This document shows positions 1-6,149 of a DNA stretch of 6,903 bases, piece after piece. Under the pieces are notes generated by a model, which was given only the letters and a program-made list of their open reading frames with translations, did not search any database and was not told where the DNA came from. Each line of letters opens with the position of its first letter. Position 1 is the first letter of the stretch. The position numbers were made by a program, and so were the translations under genes. Source of the DNA: an uncultured Flavobacteriales bacterium. GTDB taxonomy: Bacteria; Bacteroidota; Bacteroidia; CAIKAF01. The stretch is from contig CALEWF010000231.1 in assembly GCA_937925455.1 (NCBI GenBank), positions 1 to 6,903 on the forward strand, read 5' to 3'.

Positions 1-744
1 ATTGCATGTATTATTGATAAGAGCACCGGTGCAAAAACCGTTTCCACCAGAAACCAAACATACAACCGAACGAATTTGATTATCGTATGCTGCATAAGCG
101 GGGCATCGTACGTTATTCATACACGGGCCTGAATCGCCAAATGCTTTGGCAAAATATTCATCTAAACTTCTGTATCGGTGAGTTATACGATATATTTCTA
201 ACATAGATTGTCCGATAGCATTAGCTGGCTCATAATATTCCACAATAATTGAATCTCCATCAATTAAATCTGTTCCAAATTCATAATCCGGAGATACATG
301 TTTTTGGTCAAAGGCACCAAGAATAATATTTTTTCTTGCATTCATTATAAATAATTTACCTCCTGTTGGAATACTTACATATTGAAACGCTAAATTGATG
401 GACATGGCTTCCGGACATATAATTCCAAGCCGCCAAACCCTTCCCCCATCATCAGTATTTTGCCAATAACCAGAGTTATTGAGGTTATAATTAACAGAGT
501 AATTATATCCAAAGCGGTATGGAATACTTTTATTAAATTGGTTCAATGAGTCTTCAATTTTTAAAGCTTCCAAATTAAACCCCGGCATTGTGAGGAAAGG
601 AATGTCTCTATCGTATTGTGAGAATTTAACAGACCAAGGAATTCCCCCATCACTTAATTGATAGATTTGAGAAAACTGTGAGTAAAAAATATTGGGAAGG
701 AATAGAAAAAAGGAAAGCAATAACTTAATAAGCTTTGTTTTCAT
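1..744 (-). CDS. Lysyl-endopeptidase-like secreted serine protease, N-terminal part (cut by window edge)
   Basis: An uninterrupted frame of 248 codons starts with ATG at 744 and leaves the window at base 1. Residues 1-23 form a signal peptide (KTK, then a hydrophobic run, then FYSQ). Residues ~24-200 look like the secreted propeptide of Bacteroidota lysyl endopeptidases, including an EYYEP motif near 169-173. The protease domain begins around F202-GDSGPC-208, followed by C214-P and C238-TGALINNT-246. This matches the start of Achromobacter protease I-like enzymes, where GSC...CP and CTG.L.NNT precede the catalytic His motif. That His, and the Asp and Ser of the triad, lie beyond base 1, so activity cannot be judged. 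The family cleaves after lysine; that specificity is inferred from family only. The product is probably exported, perhaps with a C-terminal sorting domain outside the window. A terminator separates it from the upstream lipid genes. I see no convincing promoter. Confidence 0.85.
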   Translation of the reverse strand, partial: MKTKLIKLLLSFFLFLPNIFYSQFSQIYQLSDGGIPWSVKFSQYDRDIPFLTMPGFNLEALKIEDSLNQFNKSIPYRFGYNYSVNYNLNNSGYWQNTDDGGRVWRLGIICPEAMSINLAFQYVSIPTGGKLFIMNARKNIILGAFDQKHVSPDYEFGTDLIDGDSIIVEYYEPANAIGQSMLEIYRITHRYRSLDEYFAKAFGDSGPCMNNVRCPAYAAYDNQIRSVVCLVSGGNGFCTGALINNTCN

Positions 745-794
745 AGTGTTAAAATCTTATTAGATAACAATTTTATATAAAATAATAAAATAAA

Positions 795-820
795 AAAACA
801 GCTGCCTTTACAGCTGTTTT
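795..820 (-). terminator. Rho-independent terminator after the AOS/SDR operon
   Basis: A perfect 10-bp inverted repeat (AAAACAGCTG at 795-804, CAGCTGTTTT at 811-820) encloses a 6-base loop. On the minus strand the hairpin is followed by a T-rich run (TTTTTTTATTTTATT). It lies 23 bp after the stop of the reductase gene and upstream of the protease gene, so it should end the operon and insulate the protease. Confidence 0.85.
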
Positions 821-842
821 GAAAAAAAGGAGAAAAATTTAG

Positions 843-1829
843 TTAAACTTTAATCAAGCCCTCCTCTTTAGCCCATTTCAGTGTAGGTTCAAGAATTTCA
901 CGAGGTGATCGGAAAGTAACTCCTAATTCTTTTTTGGCTTTACTGTTATCTACAAACCAATATTTTACGGCATAAGGAATTACGGCAGGTTCAAAACCCA
1001 TGTTTATACCAAAGGTTTTTGAAATCCAAGCCAACGTCATTAACATTTTTCGGCTGATCTTTTTGATGGGCTTTTTAATTCCTAAAATTTCAAGGGTAAG
1101 AGCTGCTAAATCTTTAAATTCCATGTTTTCGCCTCCAAGAATATATCGTTCGCCTGGGCGACCTTTTTCTAATGCAGCAATGATACCATTGGCTACATCG
1201 TCCACATATACAATAGAGGTTCCTCCTTCCGCCAATTGAACGGTTTTGGTGGTGGCAAAGTCAATTAGATTTCCTAAGGTGATTTTATCATAATCGTAAG
1301 GACCATACACTTCAGTGGGGTTAACTATCACTACCGGAAAACCATTTTTTGCTTCCTGCTTGCAGTATTCTTCTACCTGCTTTTTAGCATGGGCGTATAC
1401 ATAATGATTATTGTTAGGTAGTGTAAGCGGCGAGTCTTCATTTAAAATACGTAAATCATCCGTGCCGTCAATGGCAGTAGATGAACTCACATACACCATT
1501 TTCAGATTGCCATTTTTCTTGGCTGCTTCTATCACATTTTTTGAACCTTCAATAACCACCAGGGGCATTTTAGACGACTTGATGTCTTTCCAATTGGAAA
1601 GGCTGGCTAAGTGAATTACCCCGGTGCATCCTTTCATGCCTTCTTCCAGAGATTTGGGGTCAGTGATGTCTCCGATGAATTTTTCGTAATTCAATCCGTC
1701 TATGCGGCGGGTATTGGTGGTATTGCGAAGTAAACAACGAACTTCATACCCTTGCTCCAGCAGCATTTTTACTACGCGGGAACCGATAAAACCGGCTCCG
1801 CCGGTTACGAAGATTTTGCCTTTGCTCAT
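843..1829 (-). CDS. Extended SDR (NAD-dependent epimerase/dehydratase fold), candidate 3-keto long-chain-base reductase
   Basis: A 328-residue extended short-chain dehydrogenase. Visible motifs are the Rossmann glycine motif TGGAGFIG (residues 9-16), GDITDP (53-58) for the adenine side, the active-site serine region YVSSS (113-117), the catalytic pair Y145-x3-K149 (YAHAK), and NPTEVYGP (170-177). Length is normal for the family. The start ATG at 1829 places the glycine motif at the usual distance from the N terminus. It lies 51 bp downstream of an alpha-oxoamine synthase on the same strand and ends at a terminator. Generic annotation would be sugar epimerase or dihydroflavonol reductase-like, but no sugar genes are near. 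Extended SDRs of this type reduce the ketone made by serine palmitoyltransferase in bacterial ceramide synthesis (CerR of Caulobacter) or by the cysteate enzyme in capnine synthesis. I infer that role from context; the fold and cofactor class are firm, the substrate is not. Confidence 0.93.
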   Translation of the reverse strand: MSKGKIFVTGGAGFIGSRVVKMLLEQGYEVRCLLRNTTNTRRIDGLNYEKFIGDITDPKSLEEGMKGCTGVIHLASLSNWKDIKSSKMPLVVIEGSKNVIEAAKKNGNLKMVYVSSSTAIDGTDDLRILNEDSPLTLPNNNHYVYAHAKKQVEEYCKQEAKNGFPVVIVNPTEVYGPYDYDKITLGNLIDFATTKTVQLAEGGTSIVYVDDVANGIIAALEKGRPGERYILGGENMEFKDLAALTLEILGIKKPIKKISRKMLMTLAWISKTFGINMGFEPAVIPYAVKYWFVDNSKAKKELGVTFRSPREILEPTLKWAKEEGLIKV

Positions 1830-1853
1830 ATGTGTTGGTTATAAATTATTTAT

Positions 1854-1861
1854 CAAATTTA
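1854..1861 (-). promoter_or_regulatory. Possible internal promoter -7 box ahead of the SDR gene
   Basis: TAAATTTG on the minus strand matches the Bacteroidota -7 consensus TAnnTTTG and sits 25 bp before the reductase start codon. No clear -33 TTG is seen at the usual spacing, and the 51-bp gap is AT-rich, so this may be chance. If real, it would let the reductase be transcribed apart from the synthase. Confidence 0.3.
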
Positions 1862-1880
1862 GACTTATTAGTTAATTTTT

Positions 1881-3266
1881 TTAACCAATCATAGATTTAG
1901 GGAATGTTACATCTGCCATTTCTTTTCGGATTCTGGTCAAATGTTCATCTACTTTATTTACAGTAAAGATTATTTCTTCTTCGGTATGGTCTGACGTAAT
2001 GAAGAATCGCAACCTGGCTTCATTATCAGGTACTGCTGGATACAAAATCGGTTGAACGTTGATACCTTCTTTAAATAAGGCATCTGCCAAAATCAGGGCA
2101 TGGGCTGAGTTTCCTGTAATCACCGGAATAACCGCTGAATCTTTGCTGGGTCCAGTATTTAATCCCTTTTCTTTGGCTAGCTTTAGAAATAGTTTTGCGT
2201 TCTCTTGACATTTTAAGGCACGCCATGGTTCTGTTTTCATGATTTTTGCGGCGGCTAAGGCGGCTCCGGCGTTTGCCGGACTAATTCCTACGCTATACAC
2301 AAAACCGGGCGTATTGTATTTGAGATAATCAATCAGTACTTTTTTCCCGGCAATGTATCCCCCGCAGCTAGCAAACGATTTGCTGAATGTGGCCATCCAC
2401 AGGTCTACTTCATTTCCATTTACACCATAATAATCACGAATACCTAATCCATTGGGTCCAATAACCCCCATTGAATGGGCTTCATCTACCATGAGCAATG
2501 CATGGTGTTTTTTCTTAATTTCTATAAACTTGGGCAAATTGGCTATATCTCCATCCATGCTATACACCCCTTCTATTACTATTAGTACTCGTTCGTAATC
2601 CCCACGCATTTCAGTAAGTATTCGGTCAAGTTCTTCCCAATTTTCATGCGGAAAGGCAATGCGACGAGCACCAGATAAGACACAGCCTTCAATAATGGAA
2701 TTATGACTGAGGGAATCATATAAAATTAAATCTTTACCGGCACGCATCAAATGGCCAATTACCGTAACATTGGTAGCATGACCACTTACGAGAACAATGG
2801 AATCTTCTACGCCTAGCAGGCTGGCTATTTCTTGTTCAAGCTCTTTGTGAATTGGGCGTTCGCCCGTAGCAATACGGCTGGCTGATACTGATGTGCCATA
2901 CTTGTCAATAGCATCTTTGGCTGCTTGTGAAACTCTGGGATCTCCAGATAATCCGATGTAATTATAACTTGAAAAGCTGATTAATTCTCTTCCACCTATA
3001 CGGGTTTTGTCTTTTACAATGCCTTCATTTACCCTGAAATAAGGATTATCCACTTGCAGCATTTGTAAAGTTTGAAACTGCGCTACCAAGGTTTGTACTT
3101 CCGGAAATTTTTCAAATTGTGTATAAATTGATTTATCTTCAGAGAAACCGGATGCAGGCGCGGAAGTAGCTGCCTGAGATGCTGCTGCCTTAGCTGCTTT
3201 TTCTTTCATCAACTTTTTCAGTAATTCTCTTTTTTCTTCAACGGAGAGATTTTTACCATCAGACAT
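1881..3266 (-). CDS. Alpha-oxoamine synthase (serine palmitoyltransferase-like, PKS-associated subtype)
   Basis: A 461-residue PLP enzyme of the alpha-oxoamine synthase family, which condenses an amino acid with an acyl thioester and releases CO2. Visible features: the GHATN loop (162-166), likely near the cofactor phosphate; H188 in DSLSHNS, the ring-stacking histidine; D261 and H264 in VDEAHS, contacting the PLP ring; and the Schiff-base lysine K296 in TFSKSFASCGGY. PGFVYSVGISPANAG (320-334) resembles the AOS domains found with polyketide synthases more than, as I recall it, the canonical Bacteroides Spt sequence. About 40 extra N-terminal residues carry a charged helix (LSVEEKRELLKKLMKEKA, 7-24) and an Ala-rich linker. 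With the reductase just downstream, a role in long-chain base synthesis is the best reading: serine to 3-ketosphinganine, or cysteate to a capnine precursor. Glycine or alanine acceptors, as in KBL or BioF, are less likely given the neighbour. Family is certain; the amino acid substrate is not. Confidence 0.95.
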   Translation of the reverse strand: MSDGKNLSVEEKRELLKKLMKEKAAKAAASQAATSAPASGFSEDKSIYTQFEKFPEVQTLVAQFQTLQMLQVDNPYFRVNEGIVKDKTRIGGRELISFSSYNYIGLSGDPRVSQAAKDAIDKYGTSVSASRIATGERPIHKELEQEIASLLGVEDSIVLVSGHATNVTVIGHLMRAGKDLILYDSLSHNSIIEGCVLSGARRIAFPHENWEELDRILTEMRGDYERVLIVIEGVYSMDGDIANLPKFIEIKKKHHALLMVDEAHSMGVIGPNGLGIRDYYGVNGNEVDLWMATFSKSFASCGGYIAGKKVLIDYLKYNTPGFVYSVGISPANAGAALAAAKIMKTEPWRALKCQENAKLFLKLAKEKGLNTGPSKDSAVIPVITGNSAHALILADALFKEGINVQPILYPAVPDNEARLRFFITSDHTEEEIIFTVNKVDEHLTRIRKEMADVTFPKSMIG

Positions 3267-3285
3267 AATACACTGTATTTTTATG

Positions 3286-3293
3286 CAAACCTA
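3286..3293 (-). promoter_or_regulatory. Promoter -7 box of the AOS/SDR operon
   Basis: TAGGTTTG on the minus strand is a full match to the Bacteroidota consensus TAnnTTTG, 19 bp before the ATG at 3266. The predicted leader is only about a dozen bases. A -33 TTG is not clear; there is only a T-rich stretch at the expected spacing. It is back to back with the promoter of the lipoprotein gene at 3380. Confidence 0.6.
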
Positions 3294-3323
3294 CATGAAA
3301 TTTATGAAAATAGTTTCTATTTC

Positions 3324-3355
3324 TTTACACTATCTGGATTTTATCCATATATTTG
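3324..3355 (+). promoter_or_regulatory. Promoter of the small lipoprotein gene
   Basis: TATATTTG at 3348-3355 matches the Bacteroidota -7 consensus TAnnTTTG. TTTAC at 3324-3328, 19 bp upstream, is a weak -33 candidate (consensus TTG or TTTG). The start codon follows 24 bp later. Together with the minus-strand box at 3286-3293 it forms a compact divergent promoter region. Confidence 0.55.
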
Positions 3356-3362
3356 CAGTAAA

Positions 3363-3380
3363 ATGAAAAAATTTAGCTAA
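3363..3380 (+). other. Five-codon leader ORF overlapping the next start (TAATG)
   Basis: ATG at 3363 opens a reading frame MKKFS whose TAA stop (3378-3380) shares its last A with the ATG of the lipoprotein gene. The DNA of the mini-frame (ATGAAAAAATTTAGC) nearly repeats the gene's own start (ATGAAAAAAATTTCG), so it may simply be a local duplication of the start region. If translated, it would couple initiation of the lipoprotein by termination-reinitiation. No function is claimed. Confidence 0.3.
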
Positions 3381-3775
3381 TGAAAAAAATTTCGGGAATA
3401 ATGGCTTTTGTTGCCATCGCAGTTTTCTTCTCCTCTTGCGAAAAAGATCCTTGTTATGTGGGTAGCTGGTCGATGTCTAACCCACCTTGGTATTTGGGAA
3501 CCAACATAACCATTGAAAAAGGAGGTACTGGGAACATGGTAATTTCAGATCCAAGTTGTTCTGGAAACGATATGACTCGGAGATATAATTTTACTTATAC
3601 ATATAATGATAATACCATGGCCATTGCTTTTAGTACACAGGGTAAAAAGTGTGGCAACAATGTAACATTTACTGGAAGCGAAGCTCTAAGTGGTATTACG
3701 GGTACGTTAAACTGTCAGGATAATGCCATGTCGTTGGTTACTCCTATACACACATATAATTTTACTCGTAATTAA
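3380..3775 (+). CDS. Small secreted lipoprotein, beta-rich, possibly lipocalin-like
   Basis: A 131-residue protein with a lipoprotein signal peptide: MKK, a hydrophobic stretch, then FFSSC with the lipidated Cys at residue 20, followed by EKDPC. The mature part has a V-G-S-W motif (27-30), reminiscent of the G-x-W of lipocalin-like lipoproteins, then strand-like segments rich in Thr, Asn and Gly. It has four further cysteines (C25, C60, C91, C112) that could form two disulfides outside the inner membrane. Length fits small Bacteroidota lipocalin-like lipoproteins, but similarity is weak, so the fold is a guess. It is a single gene with its own promoter and a terminator 22 bp after the stop. 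I do not recognise a specific function. Confidence 0.8.
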   Translation: MKKISGIMAFVAIAVFFSSCEKDPCYVGSWSMSNPPWYLGTNITIEKGGTGNMVISDPSCSGNDMTRRYNFTYTYNDNTMAIAFSTQGKKCGNNVTFTGSEALSGITGTLNCQDNAMSLVTPIHTYNFTRN

Positions 3776-3796
3776 TTTTTAAACAATATTTGTTCT

Positions 3797-3830
3797 AAAA
3801 AAAGAGAGCACAGCAGAGCTTTCTTTTTTT
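3797..3830 (+). terminator. Rho-independent terminator after the small lipoprotein gene
   Basis: AAAAAAAGAGAGC (3797-3809) pairs with GCTTTCTTTTTTT (3818-3830) with one G-U, around an 8-base loop. The T-run forms the 3' arm and continues as CTTT. It lies 22 bp after the stop codon. Its A-rich 5' side would give some activity in the opposite direction too. Confidence 0.75.
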
Positions 3831-4051
3831 CTTTCATTGGCATCTCACGTAAGTCCCAATTATAGCATTAGAAATTTGAATTTTTTTCAAATATCCAGTA
3901 TTGGATTGGGATTCAATTTTTTCCGCGTTTCGCTGAGTTATTAGTGGTGAATTTTATCGAGGAATTGTCTTTAGAATTTTCTAAAAATACTGTTTAGGGG
4001 TCCGGCAGGGGGTGTATCTGACATACAGGGTGGATTCATCCCCTGCCCCAT
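3831..4051. other. Non-coding stretch with hairpins, left of repeat copy A
   Basis: No gene is visible here. It contains a 7-bp hairpin (ATTTGAA at 3874-3880, TTCAAAT at 3886-3892) around five T. It also contains a larger GC-rich hairpin: GGCAGGGG (4004-4011) pairs with CCCCTGCC (4040-4047), extended by one G-U and one A-U pair. That hairpin encloses an alternative small stem TGTAT/ATACA (4013-4017, 4023-4027) and the motif GGTGGATTCA. The GC-rich hairpin ends 4 bp before repeat copy A. The 72 bp between copy A and the next gene (4198-4269) hold only a 6-bp palindrome (GGATTA/TAATCC, 4225-4238). Confidence 0.7.
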
Positions 4052-4197
4052 CTGCTGCGGATGGGAGTGGAAAGCCCGCAGGGGCGAAGCCCACAGGGCA
4101 CGGGGTAGCGGGGCTGAGGGCACGAAGACACCGCTACCCCGATGCAATGTGTGGCTGAGCCCCGAGGACTTGTAACGAACAGCCGCTTAAGCAGCCT
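4052..4197 (+). repeat. GC-rich 146-bp dispersed repeat, copy A; candidate structured RNA
   Basis: This block recurs at 6512-6658 with seven substitutions and one single-base indel. By my count it is about 65% GC, far above its surroundings. Proposed fold: closing stem 4054-4058 with 4191-4195; hairpin 1 with GTGG/CCAC (4067-4070, 4091-4094) and GCCC/GGGC (4074-4077, 4082-4085); hairpin 2 with a perfect 11-bp stem (4101-4111, 4131-4141) and a 19-base loop; hairpin 3 with 4151-4156 and 4181-4186. The three differences in stems (4058, 4077, 4185) all keep pairing as wobble or Watson-Crick when read on the + strand. The others lie in unpaired sites. It has no sensible reading frame. It could be a non-coding RNA, a MITE-like element or a processed intergenic repeat; the ends are only weakly inverted and no target duplication is seen. 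Confidence 0.85.
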
Positions 4198-4269
4198 CAT
4201 ATCAATACGCTAACTATAATTCAGGGATTATGTAATCCAACAAAAAATTTTGCATTTATTTTATCTATA

Positions 4270-5199
4270 TTAAAATTTTAACCAATGAAACTTTACCGGT
4301 TCTGTGGAGGAAGTATTGAATTCAAATGTAGGTGCCGGAAATTTTATCATATTAAATACTTTGAGCAAAGTTTTTATTAGTTTTTTATTGCTTTTGATTT
4401 TAGTAAAATCTACATCTACCGAAAGATAAAACTGATGGTAACGTTGTATATGTGTAAATGGTTGTGGATTTTCTGTTCCTCCGAGCATACCATTGGCGCT
4501 ATATCCTAATGAGATGTTGAGCCATCGTGGAAATTTTCGCTGTTCGCGGTTGGGTAGAAAAGACCAAATATTTGTGCTGAGCCAATAGGTTTGACCATTG
4601 TAGTCTTTTAGTATTTGTTCTATGATATTTTTTCCTAAGAGATCCGGACGATGTTTAGGATATTCTGTTGGCCAAAATGAATATTTCATTTGAAATCGTT
4701 GTTCGTGCCATAACAATTGTTGCCAGGTAAACAAGGTTACTCCACCTGTATTAGCAATCATGTCGCCCCAGCTAAATCCCCATTGTTCTGAAAATCCGTC
4801 TAACACTTCGATGGCAGTTAAAAATCCCAAGCTCAACCCACTTGATACCCAAACGGCTGGCTTATGTTTTAAACCTGCCCAACGCCATATATCGTAATTT
4901 AAGGTACTAATGGCATATCCGCTATAACAATGACCCAATTTATCCATGCCCATCCATTGATTATTGTCATTAAATACATGAAAAGCAGTTCGAGGATAGC
5001 CTTCATACCATAAATAATTTAAGCCGGTAAGAGAGCCGGCAAATAATGCTGTTTCGGTACTGATAACAAATGGCAAATGCCATTTGCTTTTTTTGGGTTG
5101 GTTTGACAAAACAGATTGTGTACCAATATTATTGGTTTGTGCAATGGAAGCTGTTTGCATCAAGGTGATTGCAATAACTAAAATGGACTGTTGAGTCAA
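4270..5199 (-). CDS. DUF2279 family protein, secreted or envelope-associated
   Basis: The open frame extends from 4270 to a TTG at 5244 with no ATG until 5160. I place the start at TTG 5199, giving 309 residues, because a promoter (TTG-N19-TATCTTTG) and an upstream gene's terminator occupy 5215-5263. This start leaves a signal-peptide-like N terminus ending ASIAQ at residue 21. TTG 5217 would add a KK-bearing n-region and remains possible; ATG 5160 would remove the signal. The body shows DUF2279 hallmarks: a hydrophobic segment (TETALFAGSLTGLNYLWY), FNDNNQWMGMDKLGH ending near 90, EVLDGFS (131-137), WGFSWGDMIANT (140-151), a WHEQR motif (164-168) and LKDYNGQTYWLS (197-208). The C-terminal part is beta-rich and ends in F, which may suit an outer-membrane location. 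Function of the family is unknown. The gene is monocistronic as far as can be seen. Confidence 0.88.
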   Translation of the reverse strand: MTQQSILVIAITLMQTASIAQTNNIGTQSVLSNQPKKSKWHLPFVISTETALFAGSLTGLNYLWYEGYPRTAFHVFNDNNQWMGMDKLGHCYSGYAISTLNYDIWRWAGLKHKPAVWVSSGLSLGFLTAIEVLDGFSEQWGFSWGDMIANTGGVTLFTWQQLLWHEQRFQMKYSFWPTEYPKHRPDLLGKNIIEQILKDYNGQTYWLSTNIWSFLPNREQRKFPRWLNISLGYSANGMLGGTENPQPFTHIQRYHQFYLSVDVDFTKIKSNKKLIKTLLKVFNMIKFPAPTFEFNTSSTEPVKFHWLKF

Positions 5200-5214
5200 T
5201 TTTTTTGTTTGAAT

Positions 5215-5244
5215 CAAAGATAGTGGAATAAAAAATCCTTCCAA
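5215..5244 (-). promoter_or_regulatory. Promoter of the DUF2279 gene
   Basis: On the minus strand TTG (5242-5244) is followed by exactly 19 bases and TATCTTTG (5215-5222), a full match to the Bacteroidota layout TTG-N19-TAnnTTTG. It overlaps the earliest possible TTG start codon of the gene, which is why that start is disfavoured. The -33 element lies inside the hairpin of the preceding gene's terminator. Confidence 0.6.
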
Positions 5245-5263
5245 TTAATTATGGAAGGATTTT
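5232..5263 (-). terminator. Rho-independent terminator after the lipocalin-like lipoprotein gene
   Basis: AAAATCCTTCC and GGAAGGATTTT form an 11-bp perfect stem (5253-5263 with 5232-5242) around a 10-base loop. On the minus strand the hairpin runs into TTTTTT. It starts 34 bp after the stop of the gene at 5298-5765. Confidence 0.85.
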
Positions 5264-5297
5264 AAAAATAATTTAAAATTAATTACTGAAATAGTTT

Positions 5298-5765
5298 TTA
5301 TTCTATTTTTTGAAATTCATATTCATGATAAAGTGTTCCATAATTGTTATCATCATTTACTTTATCAATTTTTGTGTTCCATTTTAAATAATTACTTGAA
5401 AAACTTACAATTTCTGCTGAGTCGGAAGGATTGAACGACGAATTATAAGAAATAATAATAATATCTTTACCATTAAAAGTTGAAATTTTATAAAAACTAG
5501 TATCTTGACTTTCAAATGCATTATCTAAATCCTCATCATAAGTTGAATAAATGGTGCCATCGGAGCGAAAAGTAAGACAAAACATATTCGCAGGAAAATC
5601 TAAAGAACCAATAGATGCATCATTAGAAGAATTGAAGGCTGATGCTTTAATCATAGTCCATTTTCCCACTAAGTTTTGCTGATTAAATTCAGGGTCTTGC
5701 TTGCTGCATGATAATAAAATTACAGTTAAAACAAAAACAACAGTAAAAAATAAATTTGTTTTCAT
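5298..5765 (-). CDS. Lipocalin-like small lipoprotein
   Basis: A 155-residue protein with a lipoprotein signal peptide: MKTN, a hydrophobic stretch, then VILLSC with lipidated Cys at residue 20, followed by SKQDPE. The mature part opens with NLVGKWTMIKA (31-41), the G-x-W signature seen in Bacteroidota lipocalin-like lipoproteins. Next come FCLTFRSDGTIYSTY (62-76), the usual second block of this family, and several alternating strand segments to YHEYEFQKI at the end. It is probably anchored in the outer membrane or periplasm. No catalytic residues or ligand can be named. It is single, with its own -7 box at 5794-5801 and a strong terminator at 5232-5263. ATG at 5765 is the only start that keeps the signal peptide intact. 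Confidence 0.88.
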   Translation of the reverse strand: MKTNLFFTVVFVLTVILLSCSKQDPEFNQQNLVGKWTMIKASAFNSSNDASIGSLDFPANMFCLTFRSDGTIYSTYDEDLDNAFESQDTSFYKISTFNGKDIIIISYNSSFNPSDSAEIVSFSSNYLKWNTKIDKVNDDNNYGTLYHEYEFQKIE

Positions 5766-5793
5766 GACTAATTTTTTTTAATTAAACATCGTT

Positions 5794-5801
5794 CAAAGTT
5801 A
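5794..5801 (-). promoter_or_regulatory. Promoter -7 box of the lipocalin-like lipoprotein gene
   Basis: TAACTTTG on the minus strand is a full match to TAnnTTTG, 28 bp before the ATG at 5765. No good -33 TTG is seen at 17-23 bp. Confidence 0.55.
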
Positions 5802-5851
5802 AAGAAATTTAATAAACCCTCGTATACGTTTTAAGTTAATTTTTTTTAAAA

Positions 5852-6099
5852 CAAAATTTATTGAAGGAGTTGGTATTGGTTTCACATGGTATGATTGTAT
5901 TTGACAAGGGATACAACGATTATCTTCAAAATTCGCACGGGGGACATAAAAACAGATTTATTTTGTAATCCGAATGAAGAAAAAAGCCTTTTACACGGTA
6001 TTGAAAACACTTCGGGAGCAAGCAGCAATAAAAGGGGAAACCAAGCTGATAAGAAAAGAAATCAATGAACCCAAATTATGCATTAGATATTTTTTGTAA
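5852..6099 (+). pseudogene. Remnant of an IS4-type transposase, frameshifted
   Basis: One frame (5852-5968) reads QNLLKELVLVSHGMIVFDKGYNDY and then a stop. The FDKGYNDY block is the hallmark around the second catalytic Asp (D of FD[KR]GYNDY, codon 5903-5905) of many IS4-type DDE transposases. A second frame, shifted by two bases (5950-6099), reads QIYFVIRMKKKAFYTVL and goes on to KLIRKEI. This is the expected next segment (FFVTR.K.NA.Y.V.., then a RDEI-like strand). The first frame diverges after NDY, so the frameshift lies around 5924-5955. Only about 80 of the usual ~350-400 residues remain. The first Asp, the catalytic Glu and the terminal inverted repeats are not visible. The assignment rests on motif recognition by eye. 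Confidence 0.75.
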
Positions 6100-6149
6100 A
6101 CATCCAGAAAAACAAAAAGCTTTGTAGCCAGTGTTACATAAAATTCTGA

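Noticed and set aside
1000..1614. Plus-strand ORFs of 79 and 67 codons inside the SDR gene
   Set aside because: They are antisense shadows of a well-supported coding region.
843..1829. Assignment as a specific sugar epimerase such as GalE
   Set aside because: Motifs only show the extended SDR fold, and no sugar or polysaccharide genes are near.
4101..4141. The 11-bp GC-rich stem as a simple terminator
   Set aside because: The loop is 19 bases, no T-run follows, no gene ends just upstream on that strand, and it is embedded in a larger conserved unit.
4052..4197. Repeat as a tRNA, 5S rRNA or known riboswitch
   Set aside because: No T-arm GTTCRA, CCA end or other hallmark I recognise; it is not in a leader of a suitable gene in the right orientation, since the next gene runs the opposite way.
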